A DNA stretch of 64,000 nt from JALYNX01 sp963724825 (GCA_963724825.1 CAVRWT010000008.1:62001-126000); one strand, 5' to 3'. Shown: positions 1 through 10,594, counted from the first letter of the stretch. Notes: generated from the sequence alone by a model not told the origin. A program made the numbers and translations.

Positions 1-734
1 GGGACATCGGGTCGGCCAAGATCCTCGAGTCAATGGGATTTCCGGCGATCGCGACCACCAGCTCGGGCTTTGCCGCATCGCTGGGGCGGATGGACCAGCA
101 GACCACCCTCGATGAACTGGTGGCTCACGTGCGTGCCTTGTCGTCAGCAGTCGAAATCCCGATCAATGTCGATGCCGAGAACGGGTACGCCGACGACGCT
201 GAGGGCGTGGCTGCCGCCGTTGCTCGCCTGGCTGATGCGGGAGCATCCGGGTTGTCGATCGAGGATTACGACCCTCGATCTGGCATCTATCCAATCGAAG
301 TCGCGGTGACCAGGGTCACGGCTGCCGTCGAAGCGGTTAGACCGCACGGTGTCACCCTGACGGCTCGCGCCGAGAACCACCTCTACGACATCGAGGACAT
401 CGAAGACACCATCGGCCGGCTTCAGGCTTTTCGCCAGGCAGGCGCCGATGTGCTGTATGCCCCGGGTCTGACGGAGCCCGATCTCATTGGTCGAGTGGTT
501 GCAGAGGCAGGAGCACCAGTCAATGTCCTTCTGCTGCCCGGCGGCCCGACTGTCGGCCAGTTGAGCGAGCTGGGAGTGCGCCGGTTGTCGACGGGTGGTG
601 CCTTGGCCTTCGCCGCCTATGGGGCACTCGCCTCTGCTGCCGCAGAGCTGGTCACGTCGGGTACCTCGACCTACACAGAGAGGAACCTGTCGAGCGCCGA
701 CCGTAGCGCTGCGTTCGGATTGTCAGATGCGTAG
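1..734 (+). CDS. Isocitrate lyase/PEP mutase family protein (5' end outside window)
   Basis: The reading frame is open from the first bases (codons from position 3), so the gene starts upstream. The visible part is about 243 residues of a TIM-barrel enzyme of the isocitrate lyase/phosphoenolpyruvate mutase superfamily: it shows ATTSSGFAASLG early, the metal-binding-like stretch DAENGYADD, then GLSIEDYD and LTARAENHL, in the order expected for this fold. Most of the barrel is present, and probably only some 30-40 N-terminal residues are missing. The substrate cannot be told from sequence; relatives act as carboxyphosphonate/oxaloacetate-type C-C or C-P lyases. It ends 39 bases before the DUF1761 gene on the same strand, so the two may be cotranscribed. 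Confidence 0.85.
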   Translation, partial: DIGSAKILESMGFPAIATTSSGFAASLGRMDQQTTLDELVAHVRALSSAVEIPINVDAENGYADDAEGVAAAVARLADAGASGLSIEDYDPRSGIYPIEVAVTRVTAAVEAVRPHGVTLTARAENHLYDIEDIEDTIGRLQAFRQAGADVLYAPGLTEPDLIGRVVAEAGAPVNVLLLPGGPTVGQLSELGVRRLSTGGALAFAAYGALASAAAELVTSGTSTYTERNLSSADRSAAFGLSDA

Positions 735-773
735 CTTCGCCGAGCGAGGGAGATCGGAAGGAAGGACTGAGAC

Positions 774-1189
774 GTGATCTTTGACTACTTCGCAGACCTG
801 AATTGGCTGGCCATCCTGGTGGCTGCAGTTGCCTGGTTCGCCTTCAGTGCGGTTTGGTATTCGATCCCTCCGCTGAGCAAGGCCTGGCAAGAGGCGGCCA
901 AGGTGACTCCCGGCGAAGGCCCGCCCGCTGGCCATGATTCTGATTCCGACCTTCATCGGCTATTTCGTGACCTCGATCGTCATCGCCCTCATCGCAACGG
1001 CGATCACCGGCGATGAGCTCGTCGATGGGGTCGCTCTCGGTGTCACCCTGGGTGTCGGATTCGGGATCGTGAGCGCCGTCGTCAACCAGATGTACGAGCA
1101 GAAGGGCAAGGTTCTACTGGTTGATCAACGGGGTGAACGCAGTGATTGCATACACCATCGTTTCGGCGATCGTCACCATCTGGGACTGA
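774..1189 (+). CDS. DUF1761-type small membrane protein, two frame changes
   Basis: The GTG start at 774 follows a purine-rich AGGAAGGA stretch. The first frame gives NWLAILVAAVAWFAF and VWYSIPPLSKAW, the N-terminal signature of DUF1761 membrane proteins. The family pattern then continues in a second frame from about 930 (IPTFIGYFVTSIVIALIAT) and ends in a third frame from about 1110 (FYWLINGVNAVIAYTIVSA, then a TGA at 1187-1189). Read together this is an ordinary protein of about 138 residues with four membrane segments and no known function. The preserved hydrophobic pattern in all three pieces argues for sequencing indels rather than old decay. It ends 7 bases from the end of the convergent hydrolase gene. 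Confidence 0.75.
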
Positions 1190-1195
1190 GGTCGA

Positions 1196-2077
1196 TCAGA
1201 CGAACCTTCTGACGAAGGCGAGGGCAGTGTCGGCAACCTCTCGCCACCCGCTGTCAATGGTCAGCGAGTGCCCTCGATTGGGCATCTCAACGATTTCGGT
1301 CACTGCGGAGTTGCGTGATTGCTTCTTGAACGAGGCGTTGGCGATGGACCACGGCACCGTGTTGTCCTTCTCACCGGAGATGATCAGGAGTGGTCCCCGC
1401 GCCGCAGCCTTGGTGTCCACCTTCACCTCGGTGCCTGGATTGAGATTCGCAGTGGCTGCCTGGAAGAGCGGTGCGCCGGCACCGGGGACCGCGTACTTCT
1501 CGTAAAGCTCCTTCGCCTCGGTCTCATCGACGACGTTGACGAATCCGTAGCGGAACTGATCGAAGGTCAAGTGCACCGCCCGTTTCCGATTGGCCGGGTT
1601 GCGCAAGACGGGTGACGCAGATTTGAGCGCCGACAGCGGCAGTGGCAACACGCCCCGGAACGGGGCGGGGTCGATGGCGACGGAAGCGGCGGACAGGCCG
1701 CGCCCCGCCACGATTTGGGTGAGGAGACCACCGAATGAGTGCCCAATCACGGCTGGCTTGACGCTGAGCAGGCGTACCACCTCGGTGTAATGATCCGCGA
1801 TCTGGCCCACCCTCTTGTTGGCAAGGCTTTCTGGATTCGCTCGGGCCTCCTCGACGGTCTCCGGGTCGTCTGGCCAGCCTGGAGTCAGTGTGGCGAAGCC
1901 GGCTTCGTCGAACAGGGAAACCCAGTGATCCCAGCTATTGGGCAACAACCAGAGGCCGTGGATGAAGACGACAGGTGTCTTGCCCGAGTCGTTGGCGGCG
2001 ACGACCTGGGCTTGTTCTCGGTCGTTCACCTCGATGGTCCGACTTGGGGGATCAGGATGACGACCCGAAATCGACAT
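1196..2077 (-). CDS. Alpha/beta hydrolase
   Basis: About 293 residues with a typical alpha/beta-hydrolase layout: an oxyanion-hole strand VVFIHGLWLLPNSW near residue 40, the nucleophile elbow GHSFGG with Ser114, the acid candidate in ISGEKDNTVP and the histidine in NRGHSLTI close to the C-terminus, so the whole Ser-Asp-His set is present. No signal peptide, so cytoplasmic. The ATG at 2077 was preferred over longer in-frame options because those would run deep into the upstream isochorismatase-like gene; with this start the overlap is 26 bases, which suggests translational coupling. The substrate is unknown (esters, epoxides or haloalkanes are all possible for this fold). Confidence 0.85.
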   Translation of the reverse strand: MSISGRHPDPPSRTIEVNDREQAQVVAANDSGKTPVVFIHGLWLLPNSWDHWVSLFDEAGFATLTPGWPDDPETVEEARANPESLANKRVGQIADHYTEVVRLLSVKPAVIGHSFGGLLTQIVAGRGLSAASVAIDPAPFRGVLPLPLSALKSASPVLRNPANRKRAVHLTFDQFRYGFVNVVDETEAKELYEKYAVPGAGAPLFQAATANLNPGTEVKVDTKAAARGPLLIISGEKDNTVPWSIANASFKKQSRNSAVTEIVEMPNRGHSLTIDSGWREVADTALAFVRRFV

Positions 2078-2612
2078 CCTTGGTCTCGACCGTCCCCGCG
2101 ACCCGACCCGGCGCCTTGTGGTTGGACCAGTACATGTTGGTGTGTGCGATGACCTGGTCTGGCGGCGGAGCCCCCCATTCGGAAAGGTCCTCGGTCGTGT
2201 GAGCGTCACTGACAAGAGTTGCGTCGTAACCCCTGACCAGCGCCCCGTGCAGTGTCGAGCGAACGCACTCGTCGGTTTGGGCGCCGACGACAACGAGTCG
2301 CCCGATTCCGAGGCCGGACAGGACACTCTCGAGAGTGGTTTCTTCGAACGAGTCGGCATAGTGCTTCTCGACCAGCGGCTCGGTGTCGCTTGGATCGAGC
2401 TCGGGGACGATCAGCCAGTCGTCGCTTCCCCTCTCCAACCCTTCGTCTGAGTGTTGGACCCAGACCACCGGGACCTGCTCCGTGCGCGCCTTATCCACCA
2501 GGCTGCCGACATTGGCGACGACATCATCTCGTTGGTGAGCCCCCGCGACGACGCCGTTTTGCACGTCGATGACGAGGAGCGCGGTGTTCGGCCTGTTCTC
2601 GAGTGTGCTCAT
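2052..2612 (-). CDS. Isochorismatase-like cysteine hydrolase
   Basis: 186 residues of the isochorismatase/nicotinamidase hydrolase family. The catalytic triad is visible: Asp16 in LLVIDVQNG, Lys83 in VEKHYADSF and Cys116 in AQTDECVRST. These enzymes usually hydrolyse amides, or vinyl ethers in isochorismatases proper; the substrate here is not predictable. The ATG at 2612 was chosen over an upstream in-frame start because AAGGGG lies at the right distance in front of it. It is first in a two-gene operon with the overlapping alpha/beta hydrolase. Confidence 0.88.
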   Translation of the reverse strand: MSTLENRPNTALLVIDVQNGVVAGAHQRDDVVANVGSLVDKARTEQVPVVWVQHSDEGLERGSDDWLIVPELDPSDTEPLVEKHYADSFEETTLESVLSGLGIGRLVVVGAQTDECVRSTLHGALVRGYDATLVSDAHTTEDLSEWGAPPPDQVIAHTNMYWSNHKAPGRVAGTVETKDVDFGSSS

Positions 2613-2701
2613 GGTTTCCCCTTGCTCATGCTGGGCTCCGGTGAGCACCCACGGTAGACCCGTCCAGCGCGAGGGGTCATCGGGGAAGTTGCGGGGAACG
2701 T

Positions 2702-3079
2702 CTAGGCGACTGCTGCCGACGGCTCGGGATGGAGCTCGTATCGGCTTCGAATGTGAAAGCGCTCATCGGCCGCGAACGCCCGGGACGCAGCTGCCTCTTC
2801 GTCGACGTGAGGGGCGTGGGTGACCGGTGTGAACCGCTCCAACCAGTCCGCTACAGGTTCGTGGATCGGCCCCGGCTCCTCGACGTGATCGGCGGGACGG
2901 GCAAACCATCTCCTGTGCACCGGCCCTGAGAGAGCCTCGGGAAAGCTGAAGCTGAGGTGTCCGCACGCCTCGCAGACGATCCGCTCGACTCCAGCCGTGA
3001 TGGTGGTCAGTGTCTCCGAGTGCGGGCATACCTTGGCCACTTGTCGCTTGGTAACCACTGCGACGTGGATGCCTCCCAT
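2702..3079 (-). CDS. Hypothetical protein with a zinc-ribbon-like motif
   Basis: A cytoplasmic protein of about 125 residues. Near residue 22 it has a CPH motif and, about 20 residues later, CEACGH, which together could bind one zinc ion as a small ribbon. The remainder is charged and rich in Pro, His and Arg (WFARPADHVEEP, HIRSRYELHP) with no fold I recognise. The ATG at 3079 has GGAG seven bases upstream; another ATG at 3094 has no such site. It lies downstream of lon on the same strand but 107 bases away. The function is unknown. Confidence 0.6.
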   Translation of the reverse strand: MGGIHVAVVTKRQVAKVCPHSETLTTITAGVERIVCEACGHLSFSFPEALSGPVHRRWFARPADHVEEPGPIHEPVADWLERFTPVTHAPHVDEEAAASRAFAADERFHIRSRYELHPEPSAAVA

Positions 3080-3130
3080 AGCAATCTCCGCCATAGCATG
3101 AGGTTTATCGAAACCGACGGCAATCCACTA

Positions 3131-3146
3131 TGGGTCATAAGACCCA
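3131..3146 (-). terminator. Small hairpin downstream of lon
   Basis: TGGGTC / ATAA / GACCCA forms a 6-bp stem with a 4-base loop about 40 bases past the lon stop codon. No T-run follows on either strand, so it is at best a weak or Rho-assisted terminator. Confidence 0.3.
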
Positions 3147-3185
3147 ATGCTGTGGATAAGTCGGTCAGCGGTTGTCGACAGATGG

Positions 3186-5486
3186 TTAGGAAGTCAGCGC
3201 TGCCGCCAGCACATCGTCGACGGTGTCTGCGATGTGGAAGGTCAGGGCTTCGCTGACCAAATCTGGCACGTCATCGAGATCGATTTCGTTGCGTCGGGGG
3301 ACGATGACCTCCTTGAGCCCGGCGCGATGGGCGGCCAGGACCTTCTGCTTCACCCCGCCGATCGGGAGCACTTTGCCCTGAAGGGTGATCTCACCGGTCA
3401 TCCCGACCGTGTCCTTCACCTTCCGACCGGTAAGGAGGGAAACCAGTGCGGTGAGCATGGTCACCCCGGCCGATGGGCCGTCCTTGGGAATGGCGCCCGC
3501 CGGGACGTGGACATGGAAGCGCCGCTTGAGGAGCGCAGGGTCTATACCGAGGTCCTCGGCGTGGGCTTGCACGTAGGACAAGGCGATCTGGGCCGACTCC
3601 TTCATGACATCGCCGAGTTGCCCGGTCAGCGTGAGACCCGGCTCCCCATCCATTGCGGTGGCTTCGATGAACAGCACGTCTCCACCGGCTCCAGTGACCG
3701 CCAGACCGGTGGCCACGCCTGGGATGTCGGTTCGATCTGACGCCTCGTCCTTCCATACCTTGGGCTTGCCCAGGTATTCGCGCACCTGTGGCTCATCGAC
3801 CACTATCGGATCGGACTCGGTCTCGGCTCGCTTGGCGACTTCGGTCGCCACCTTGCGCGACAGCTTGCCCAGTTCACGCTCCAGGTTGCGCACGCCCGCC
3901 TCTCGCGTGTATCGATCGACGATGGCGGCGAGGGCGGGCTCGGTCACCTCCAACTCCTCCGGCTCCAGGCCTGCGGCCCGAAGCTGACGGGGGAGAAGGT
4001 GATCGCGTGCGATCTCCACCTTCTCGACATCCGTGTATCCGTCGAGGGTGATCACCTCAGTCCGGTCGAGGAGGGGACCAGGGATGGTTTCGATCACATT
4101 GGCGGTGGCGATGAACAGCACGTCGGAGAGATCGAGGTCGACCTCCAGGTAGTTGTCCCGGAACGTGTGGTTCTGGGCCGGGTCCAACACCTCGAGCAAC
4201 GCCGACGATGGGTCTCCCCGCCAGTCGTTGCCCACTTTGTCCATCTCGTCGAGGAGAAAGACGGGGTTCATGGTCCCCGCCTCGGTGAGGGCACGTGCGA
4301 TTCGCCCGGGGCGGGCGCCGACATAGGTGCGGCGATGACCCCGGATCTCGGCCTCGTCTCGCACGCCGCCGAGGGCCACCCGGATGAACTTGCGGCCGAG
4401 GGCGCGAGCCACCGACTCGCCAAGCGAGGTCTTGCCGACCCCGGGTGGGCCAACGAGGAGGAGGATGGCGCCGACGCTCCGCTCGCCCTCGTCGGAGAGC
4501 CCGCGTTCGGAACGAAGCTTGCGCACCGCGAGATGCTCGATGATCCGCTCTTTCACGTCTTCCAGCCCGGTGTGGTCGGCGTCGAGAACTGTCCACGCCT
4601 CTTCGAGGTCCAGGCGGTCGTCGGAGCGCACCCCCCAGGGCAGGTCGAACATGGTGTCGAGCCAGGTCCTGATCCAGGAGTGCTCGGGTGACTGCTCGCT
4701 CATCCGCTCCAGACGGTCGATCTCGCGTTCGATCGACTCCCGGACCTTGTCGGGCAGTTCACGAGCGGCGAGCTTCTCCCGGTACTCGGAGGTGACATCG
4801 CCGTCCTCGCCCAGTTCCTTGCGGATTGCCTCCATCTGTTGACGAAGGATGTAGTCCTTCTGGCCCTTCTCGATCCGCTCAGTGGCGTCCTCGCGCACCT
4901 TGCGGCGAAGCTCGAGGTCGGCGAGGAGCTCACGCATCCACACCAGGAGCATTCCGAGCCGGCGCCGGATGTCGAGTGCCTCGAGGACCTCGACCTTCTG
5001 CTCCAGGGAGAGGTCGGGGGAGTAAACGGCGAGGTCGGCAAGCTGAGAAGGGTTGTCGACGGCAAGCAGACGCTCGGCGACCCCTGCCATCCCGCGGTTC
5101 TCGAGGACGGCGCTGACCACGGCGCGATACTCGGCGATCAGGTCCTCCAGGTCATCGTCCATCATGTCGATTTCGGGATAGGCCTCTGCTTCGACCCAGA
5201 GGGCACCGCTTTCGTCCACCGATCCGGCGCCCACACGGGCCCGGGACAGCCCTGAGACCACGACGCTTCCGTCGTCGTCGGATTGGATCTCGGCAATGGT
5301 GCCGACTGTCGAATAGCGACCTTCGAGTTTGGGGACCAACAGCAAGCGCCCGTCACTGCGGGAGGCAGCAGCGAGGGCGGTCTTGCCCTCTTCGGTCTCC
5401 ACCCGGATGGTGACCACCATGTGGGGGAACACCACGCCGTTGTGGAGGGGGAGGACGGGAAGGGTCAGTTGGGCTGTATCAGGCAT
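3186..5486 (-). CDS. lon: ATP-dependent protease Lon
   Basis: 766 residues, the usual length for bacterial LonA. The N-terminal substrate-binding domain (about 1-200, starting LPVLPLHNGVVFPHM) is followed by a helical linker with EKGQKDYILRQQMEAI, the AAA+ module with Walker A GPPGVGKTS and Walker B VFLLDEMDK, and the C-terminal protease domain. The Ser-Lys dyad is present: Ser672 in KDGPSAGVTM and Lys715 in GGVKQKVLAAH, with the 43-residue spacing known from E. coli Lon. It degrades misfolded and short-lived regulatory proteins in the cytoplasm. It is monocistronic, with a 133-base gap to the sulfatase gene. No clear heat-shock operator was recognised upstream. Confidence 0.97.
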   Translation of the reverse strand: MPDTAQLTLPVLPLHNGVVFPHMVVTIRVETEEGKTALAAASRSDGRLLLVPKLEGRYSTVGTIAEIQSDDDGSVVVSGLSRARVGAGSVDESGALWVEAEAYPEIDMMDDDLEDLIAEYRAVVSAVLENRGMAGVAERLLAVDNPSQLADLAVYSPDLSLEQKVEVLEALDIRRRLGMLLVWMRELLADLELRRKVREDATERIEKGQKDYILRQQMEAIRKELGEDGDVTSEYREKLAARELPDKVRESIEREIDRLERMSEQSPEHSWIRTWLDTMFDLPWGVRSDDRLDLEEAWTVLDADHTGLEDVKERIIEHLAVRKLRSERGLSDEGERSVGAILLLVGPPGVGKTSLGESVARALGRKFIRVALGGVRDEAEIRGHRRTYVGARPGRIARALTEAGTMNPVFLLDEMDKVGNDWRGDPSSALLEVLDPAQNHTFRDNYLEVDLDLSDVLFIATANVIETIPGPLLDRTEVITLDGYTDVEKVEIARDHLLPRQLRAAGLEPEELEVTEPALAAIVDRYTREAGVRNLERELGKLSRKVATEVAKRAETESDPIVVDEPQVREYLGKPKVWKDEASDRTDIPGVATGLAVTGAGGDVLFIEATAMDGEPGLTLTGQLGDVMKESAQIALSYVQAHAEDLGIDPALLKRRFHVHVPAGAIPKDGPSAGVTMLTALVSLLTGRKVKDTVGMTGEITLQGKVLPIGGVKQKVLAAHRAGLKEVIVPRRNEIDLDDVPDLVSEALTFHIADTVDDVLAAALTS

Positions 5487-5619
5487 TGGGGGCCAATTTC
5501 CTTATTCGAGTAAAGGGTGGACAGGCCTGTTCCAACCACGTCCGACCAGCCCTATTCCAGGATCTGAGTCTTGATCGCTCAGGTTTGCTGGTCCTGAGTT
5601 CGCGAAGGTCTGAGACGCG

Positions 5620-7963
5620 TCACTCCCGCTTCATCACAGCGAGGGCTTCCATCTCCAGGTCGATGTACTGATCCCCGGAGACGTCGACTATCGCCTCCTT
5701 GATGGTGCCGCCGGTGAACGCATAGGGATGCGACCCGCTGTAGTCGGAGGTCACCGGCTCGCCACCGTCCTTGCCCACGTTCAGCCCCTCACCGACGAGG
5801 GAGAAATTGCCGGGCTGGGTCATGATCTTTCCCTCCCCGACCTTCTCGTCGTCGATGAACAGCGACAGCGTCCCCGGTGGTTGGCATAGCGTCGCCTTCC
5901 TTCTCGAAGGATGCCCCAAAGATCACATTCCCGGTCGGGATCTCCTTGGTGGACTCGATGATCTGCTCCTTGGAGCCGACGAAGTTGTAGACGTACTTGA
6001 GCTTGCGGTCCTTGATGTACAAAGAATGCCCTCCGAAACGGGCCCCATGGGAGAAGAGCACACCCGAGGCATCCTCGGAGTCGACGGTGGTCTCGACCGC
6101 AATCGAATAGCTGCGATTGCGGATGTTGACTGCTGCCGTCTCCGGCACCTCTGCCGTACCCGGGTAGTAGACGTACCTGTCGCGAGGGGGTGCCACCTGG
6201 GGACGCGTCGGATCGGCCAGTACCTCGACTGCGGTCTTGTCCATGAGTGGCAGACCGTTGTAGAGACCGGCGGCATGGAACCAGAGATTGATCATCTCCT
6301 GGACCTTCGCCGGGTTCTCCGGAGCCAGGTCGTTCATCTCGGTGCGGTCCTTCTCTGTGTCGTAGAGCTCCCACCGGTCCTCGTCGAAATGGCCCCACCC
6401 TGAGATGGTGGGATGGACCGAGACCGCCTTCCAACCCTTGTGCCAGATGGCTCGCGATCCGAGCATGGAGAAGAACCCGGTCTCCTTCGGCGTAGGGGCG
6501 TCGGCGTCGTCGAACGTGGAGCGGATGCTCACCCCTTCGAGTGGGATTTGTAGGAAGCCTTTGACCTCCTCGGGCAGTTCGATCCCCAGGCAGTCGTACA
6601 TGGTGGGCACGATGTCGGTGGCGTGGCAGAACTGGTCGCGGACTTCGCCGCGGGACTTGATCCCATTGGGCCAGGAGATCACCATCGCGTCGGCGACCCC
6701 GCCCTCGAAGTTGTACCGCTTCCACATCTTGAACGGGGTGTTGAACGCCCAGGCCCAGCCCACCGGGTAGTGGTTGTAAGTCGCGGTCGATCCCAACTGA
6801 TCGAGGTACTGGAGGTTCTCCTCCATCGTGTCGGGGATCCCGTTGAAGAACTTGTTCTCGTTGACCGACCCATTGGGTCCACCCTCGCCGCTGGCGCCGT
6901 TGTCGGAGACCAGCACCACGATGGTGTTCTCCAACTGACCCGATTCCTCGAGGTAGTCGAGCAGGCGCCCGATCTCGTGATCGGTGTGACTCAGGAAGCC
7001 GGCGTAGACCTCTGCCATGCGGCAGAACAACGCCTTCTCATCGTCTGACAATGAATCCCAGGGGCGGACGACATCCACCGGGTTCCAGGGCTTACCGTCG
7101 ACGCTCGTCTCCTCGGCATAGGGATTGAGCGGGGAGAGGACCGCGTCCTGGGGCATGACCCCCATCTTCTTCTGATTCTCGAAGACGACCTCTCGGTACG
7201 CCTCATAACCCATGTCGAACTTGCCCCTGTACTTCTCGATCCACTCCTTGGGCGCGTGATGCGGAGCATGGGTTGCCCCCGGGCAGAAGTACATGAAGAA
7301 CGGCTTATCGGGGGCGATGGTCTTGGCGTCCTTGATGAACTCGATCGCCTTGTCGGTGAGGTCGACGGTCAGGTGGTACCCGTCCTCCGGAAGAGATGGC
7401 TGCTCCACCGGGTGGTTGTCGTAGACCAGGTCCGGGTACCACTGGTTGGTCTCGCCTCCCAGGAAGCCGTAATAGCGCTCGAAACCCCGACCGACAGGCC
7501 AGTTTCTCTTGGTCGAGGCCATGTTCATCTCATCGGCCGCTACGAGGTGCCACTTGCCGAGCATGTAGGTGTTCCAACCCTGGTCGCCGAGGACCTCGGC
7601 GATGGTGGCGCTTTCGAAGGGGATGTGGCCATTGGCGTTGGGGAACCCGGTGGTCGCCTCGGCGATACACGCCATCCCGTTTGTGGTGTGGTTGCGGCCG
7701 GTGAGCAGTGAGGAGCGGGTCGGCGAACACAGCGCGGTGGTGTGCCAGTTGGTGTAAGTGAGTCCGCTGGCGGCCAACCGGTTGATGTTCGGCGTTTCGA
7801 TCAACCCACCCCAGGGCTCCATTGCCGAGAAGCCGACATCATCGAGAACGATGTAGAGAACGCTCGGCGAGCCGGGAGGTGCAACCGGCTGGAGATAAGG
7901 CTCCCAGTCCGGGATCGAGTCCCGATCGTCGATATTGATAACGCCTTTGAACGTCTTGCTCAT
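5620..7963 (-). CDS. Arylsulfatase (type I sulfatase), one frame change
   Basis: A large sulfatase of about 780 residues. The formylglycine signature CSPTRSSLLTGR begins at Cys79, the residue converted to formylglycine, and the metal-binding VLDDVGF motif is near residue 40. Later pieces include HAPHHAPKEW and the domain core VVLVSDNGASGEGG. No signal peptide is seen, which is usual for this actinobacterial arylsulfatase subfamily. The frame changes near 5880: the first frame runs up to FEKEGDAMPTTG, then LSLFIDDEKVGEGKIM follows in another frame through to the stop at 5620. The C-terminal 200 residues form the beta-sandwich-like tail found in long arylsulfatases. It hydrolyses sulfate esters; the physiological ester is unknown. 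It is divergent from the UPF0126 channel gene. Confidence 0.9.
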
Positions 7964-8160
7964 CGTGAGCTTCCTTTCGGACTAGAACCCCAACATGAAG
8001 CGGCTGAAAAGATTGATCGGCCGGCCGTCCGCGACAACCCTACGCGACTGTGAAGGGGTCTCGAACAGAGCCCGCGGCGTAGCATCGATTCATCCGCGTA
8101 GGATCGCCCGCGGGCGGCTATCGCCGCCAAAGTGTGGCCCGATTCCGGAAAGGAACCACC

Positions 8161-8976
8161 GTGATCGATGGAATCCACTTCGCCAACAGCGTCAGCGTTG
8201 GCGAGTTCGTATGGACGGGCGACTTCACCACGGTCGACCTGATAGCGGCCAGCACCAATGCCCTCAATGGTGCGCTCCTTGCCCGGCGGCCCGACCACTA
8301 CAAGCAATTCACCGTTGTCGGCATCATCCTGATGGCGATTCTCGGCGGTCTCGGTGGTGGCATCATCCGGGACATGCTGGTCGGCGAGGTGCCATCGGCA
8401 CTCACCAATCCGGCATACATAGTCCTCGCCGTCAGCTTCGGCTTCGTTGGATACCGAGTCGCATATGCCGGCGGCCAACTGTTCCGTGAGGGGATCTTCT
8501 CGTTCATGACCGCCTTCTCCCTCCCCTGGTATGCAATCGTCGGCGCCCAGAAAGGAGTGAGCGTCGGTCTGCCAGTGCTGGGTTGCCTCTTCCTGGCGGT
8601 GGTCGGCCCTACCGCCGGGCGCTATTTGATCGACGTGACTAGCGGAGTCACTCCGAAGCAATTCATTCGTGGCGAATGGTTCGTAGGAACGGCGGTGCTC
8701 ACCGGTGCTGTCTGGATATTGATCTACGGGGCCGGCGGGAGCACCTGGTGGGCGATGGGTGCCGCATTCGTCGTTGGCTTCACGTTTCGTGTCGTTGCCC
8801 TGTACAGGGACTGGGAGGAGACAATGCCGGTCGAGCCTGCTGGAGTCGTGATCCACCCTGAGAATCGCCCTCTCCTGGGACGCAAGCTGCACGGCAAGTC
8901 TGAGCAAGAGCTACGGGACTTGGGCCTGATCACGGAGAACCAGACCGAGCCACCGTCCCCGGCGCCGGCAACTTGA
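8161..8976 (+). CDS. UPF0126/TRIC-type membrane channel
   Basis: About 271 residues with seven predicted membrane segments. The glycine-rich signature GGLGGGIIRDMLVGEVP of the UPF0126 (YadS/TRIC-like) family is near residue 65, and a degenerate second copy, VVGPTAGRYLIDVTSG, appears about 100 residues later, as expected for an internally duplicated family. Prokaryotic relatives have been characterised as trimeric monovalent-cation channels. The cytoplasmic tail of about 60 residues is longer than in YadS. The GTG at 8161 was chosen because GGAAAGGA precedes it at good spacing. The 197 bases between it and the sulfatase gene hold both promoters but no further gene. Confidence 0.85.
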   Translation: MIDGIHFANSVSVGEFVWTGDFTTVDLIAASTNALNGALLARRPDHYKQFTVVGIILMAILGGLGGGIIRDMLVGEVPSALTNPAYIVLAVSFGFVGYRVAYAGGQLFREGIFSFMTAFSLPWYAIVGAQKGVSVGLPVLGCLFLAVVGPTAGRYLIDVTSGVTPKQFIRGEWFVGTAVLTGAVWILIYGAGGSTWWAMGAAFVVGFTFRVVALYRDWEETMPVEPAGVVIHPENRPLLGRKLHGKSEQELRDLGLITENQTEPPSPAPAT

Positions 8977-8989
8977 CTGGTTCACCAAG

Positions 8990-10594
8990 TTGAGCGATTC
9001 CGGCAACCAGGGCGGGTCGTCCGAGCCCGACGCGAGACATCAGGAACACCGCCGGGAGGGGGAAGGGTCCTGGTCACACTGATCCTGGTCGCCGCGGTGG
9101 CCAACCTGAACCTGTCGGTGGCGAATGTGGCCCTGCCCTCGATCGGCGCCGCCTTCGATTCCTCGCAAACCGTTCTGAACCTGATCGCCGTCGGCTACTC
9201 GCTTGGGCTCGCCGCCTCTGTCCTCTATCTGGGGGCCGTCGGCGACCGGTATGGACGCAAGATGCTGTTGCTGCTCGGGGTATCGCTGGCGATCCCGGCG
9301 AGCCTCCTCGCCGCCTACGCCCCTAGCGACGAAATCCTGTTCGTTGCCCGTCTGATCGGAGGCGTCTCGGCGGGAATGGCGTTTCCCACCACTCTCGCCT
9401 TGATCACCGCGTTGTGGTCAGGGTCGGCACGGACCAAATCAATCGCCCTTTGGTCAGGTAGCGGAGGTGCCATCGCCTCTCTAGGGCCCCTGGTGGCCGG
9501 CGCCCTCCTCCTCAACTTCTGGTGGGGATCGGTGTTCCTGATCACGCTGCCATTGGCCGCGGTGGCTCTCTACATGGCCTTTCGGTTCGTGCCCAGCCAT
9601 GTCAACGAGACCACAGACCCCGTCGACAACTTCGGAGGGATTCTCTCAATCGTTCTGGTGTCGAGCATGATCCTGGCCATCAACTTCGCCCCGGTTCAGG
9701 GCGAGGAGACTCTGGTGCTCTCTCTCGCCATCGTCGCCATCGCCTCGGGTGCCGCCTTCATCATCAGGCAGCGGCGGGCGGCGAGCCCCCTCTACGACCT
9801 GGAAATCGCTGGGCGCCGGATCTTTTGGGTGGCCGCGGTTGCCGGGATCATTGTGTTCGGGTCTTTGATGGGCGCGATGTTCATCGGCCAGCAGTTTCTG
9901 CAGAATGTCCTTGGCTACTCAACCCTCGAGGCGGGGGCTGCCATCTTGCCTGCGGCACTGTTGATGGTGGTCGTGGCTCCTCGCTCGGCGAGACTCGTCG
10001 AGCGCAACGGTGCCAGAGCGACCCTTCTGGTCGGATACTTCTTCTGCCTTCTTGGCTTTCTCACCATGTTGCTGATTTGGGAGGAGGGAGCTTCCTATTG
10101 GCAGGTCGGGCTCGGCTACGCACTTATGGGAATCGGGGTCGGATTCGCTGGTACCCCGGCATCTCATTCCCTCACCGGGTCCGTACCGGTGACGCGGGCC
10201 GGGATGGCTTCAGGTACCGCAGACCTCCAACGCGACTTCGGCGGGGCAGTGATGCAGTCGATCTTTGGCGCCCTTCTCACCGCCGGCTACGCCGCGGCCG
10301 CAACCGCGAACGATCGGCTCCTCCCCCGACCAAGCCCAGATCACTGCGAGCGTGCAAAGTCAGCTAACCAAATCGTTCGCCGGTGCCGAGAGCATCGCCC
10401 AGCAGTACCCCCAGTACGCCAGCGAGATCACCGCTGCAGCAAAGACCGCATTTCTTCAGGGTGACGACTGGGCGTACATGGCCGGCATCGTTGCGGTGCT
10501 GCTCGGAGCCGCCATCGTCTACCTCCTCTTCCCACGAAAGGACGGCGAGGCTCAACTACTCGCTGAGTACGCGGCGCAAGACGCGGCGATCTAG
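8990..10594 (+). CDS. MFS drug/metabolite exporter (EmrB/QacA-like), frame changes
   Basis: A major facilitator superfamily protein of about 530 residues with the 14-segment drug-exporter style: motif A is GAVGDRYGRKMLLL and motif C-like glycines follow in the middle. The main frame is clear from 9097 to about 10315; the last 90 residues (QAQITASVQSQLTKSFAG, then a final membrane segment and LLEYAAQ-like tail) continue in another frame to 10594. The first membrane segment begins before 9097, so the true start is upstream; a TTG at 8990 opens a hydrophilic leader (SDSGNQGGSSEPDA) that would join through a third frame change in the G-run near 9060. The start is therefore uncertain. The substrate is unknown. 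Confidence 0.8.

Noticed and set aside
3151..3159. Consensus DnaA box (TGTGGATAA, read TTATCCACA on the other strand)
   Set aside because: It is a single copy with no cluster, no AT-rich unwinding region and no dnaA/dnaN genes, so there is no origin here.
7960..8907. Minus-strand open frame opposite the UPF0126 channel
   Set aside because: Acidic low-complexity shadow; the channel motif is on the plus strand with a good ribosome-binding site.
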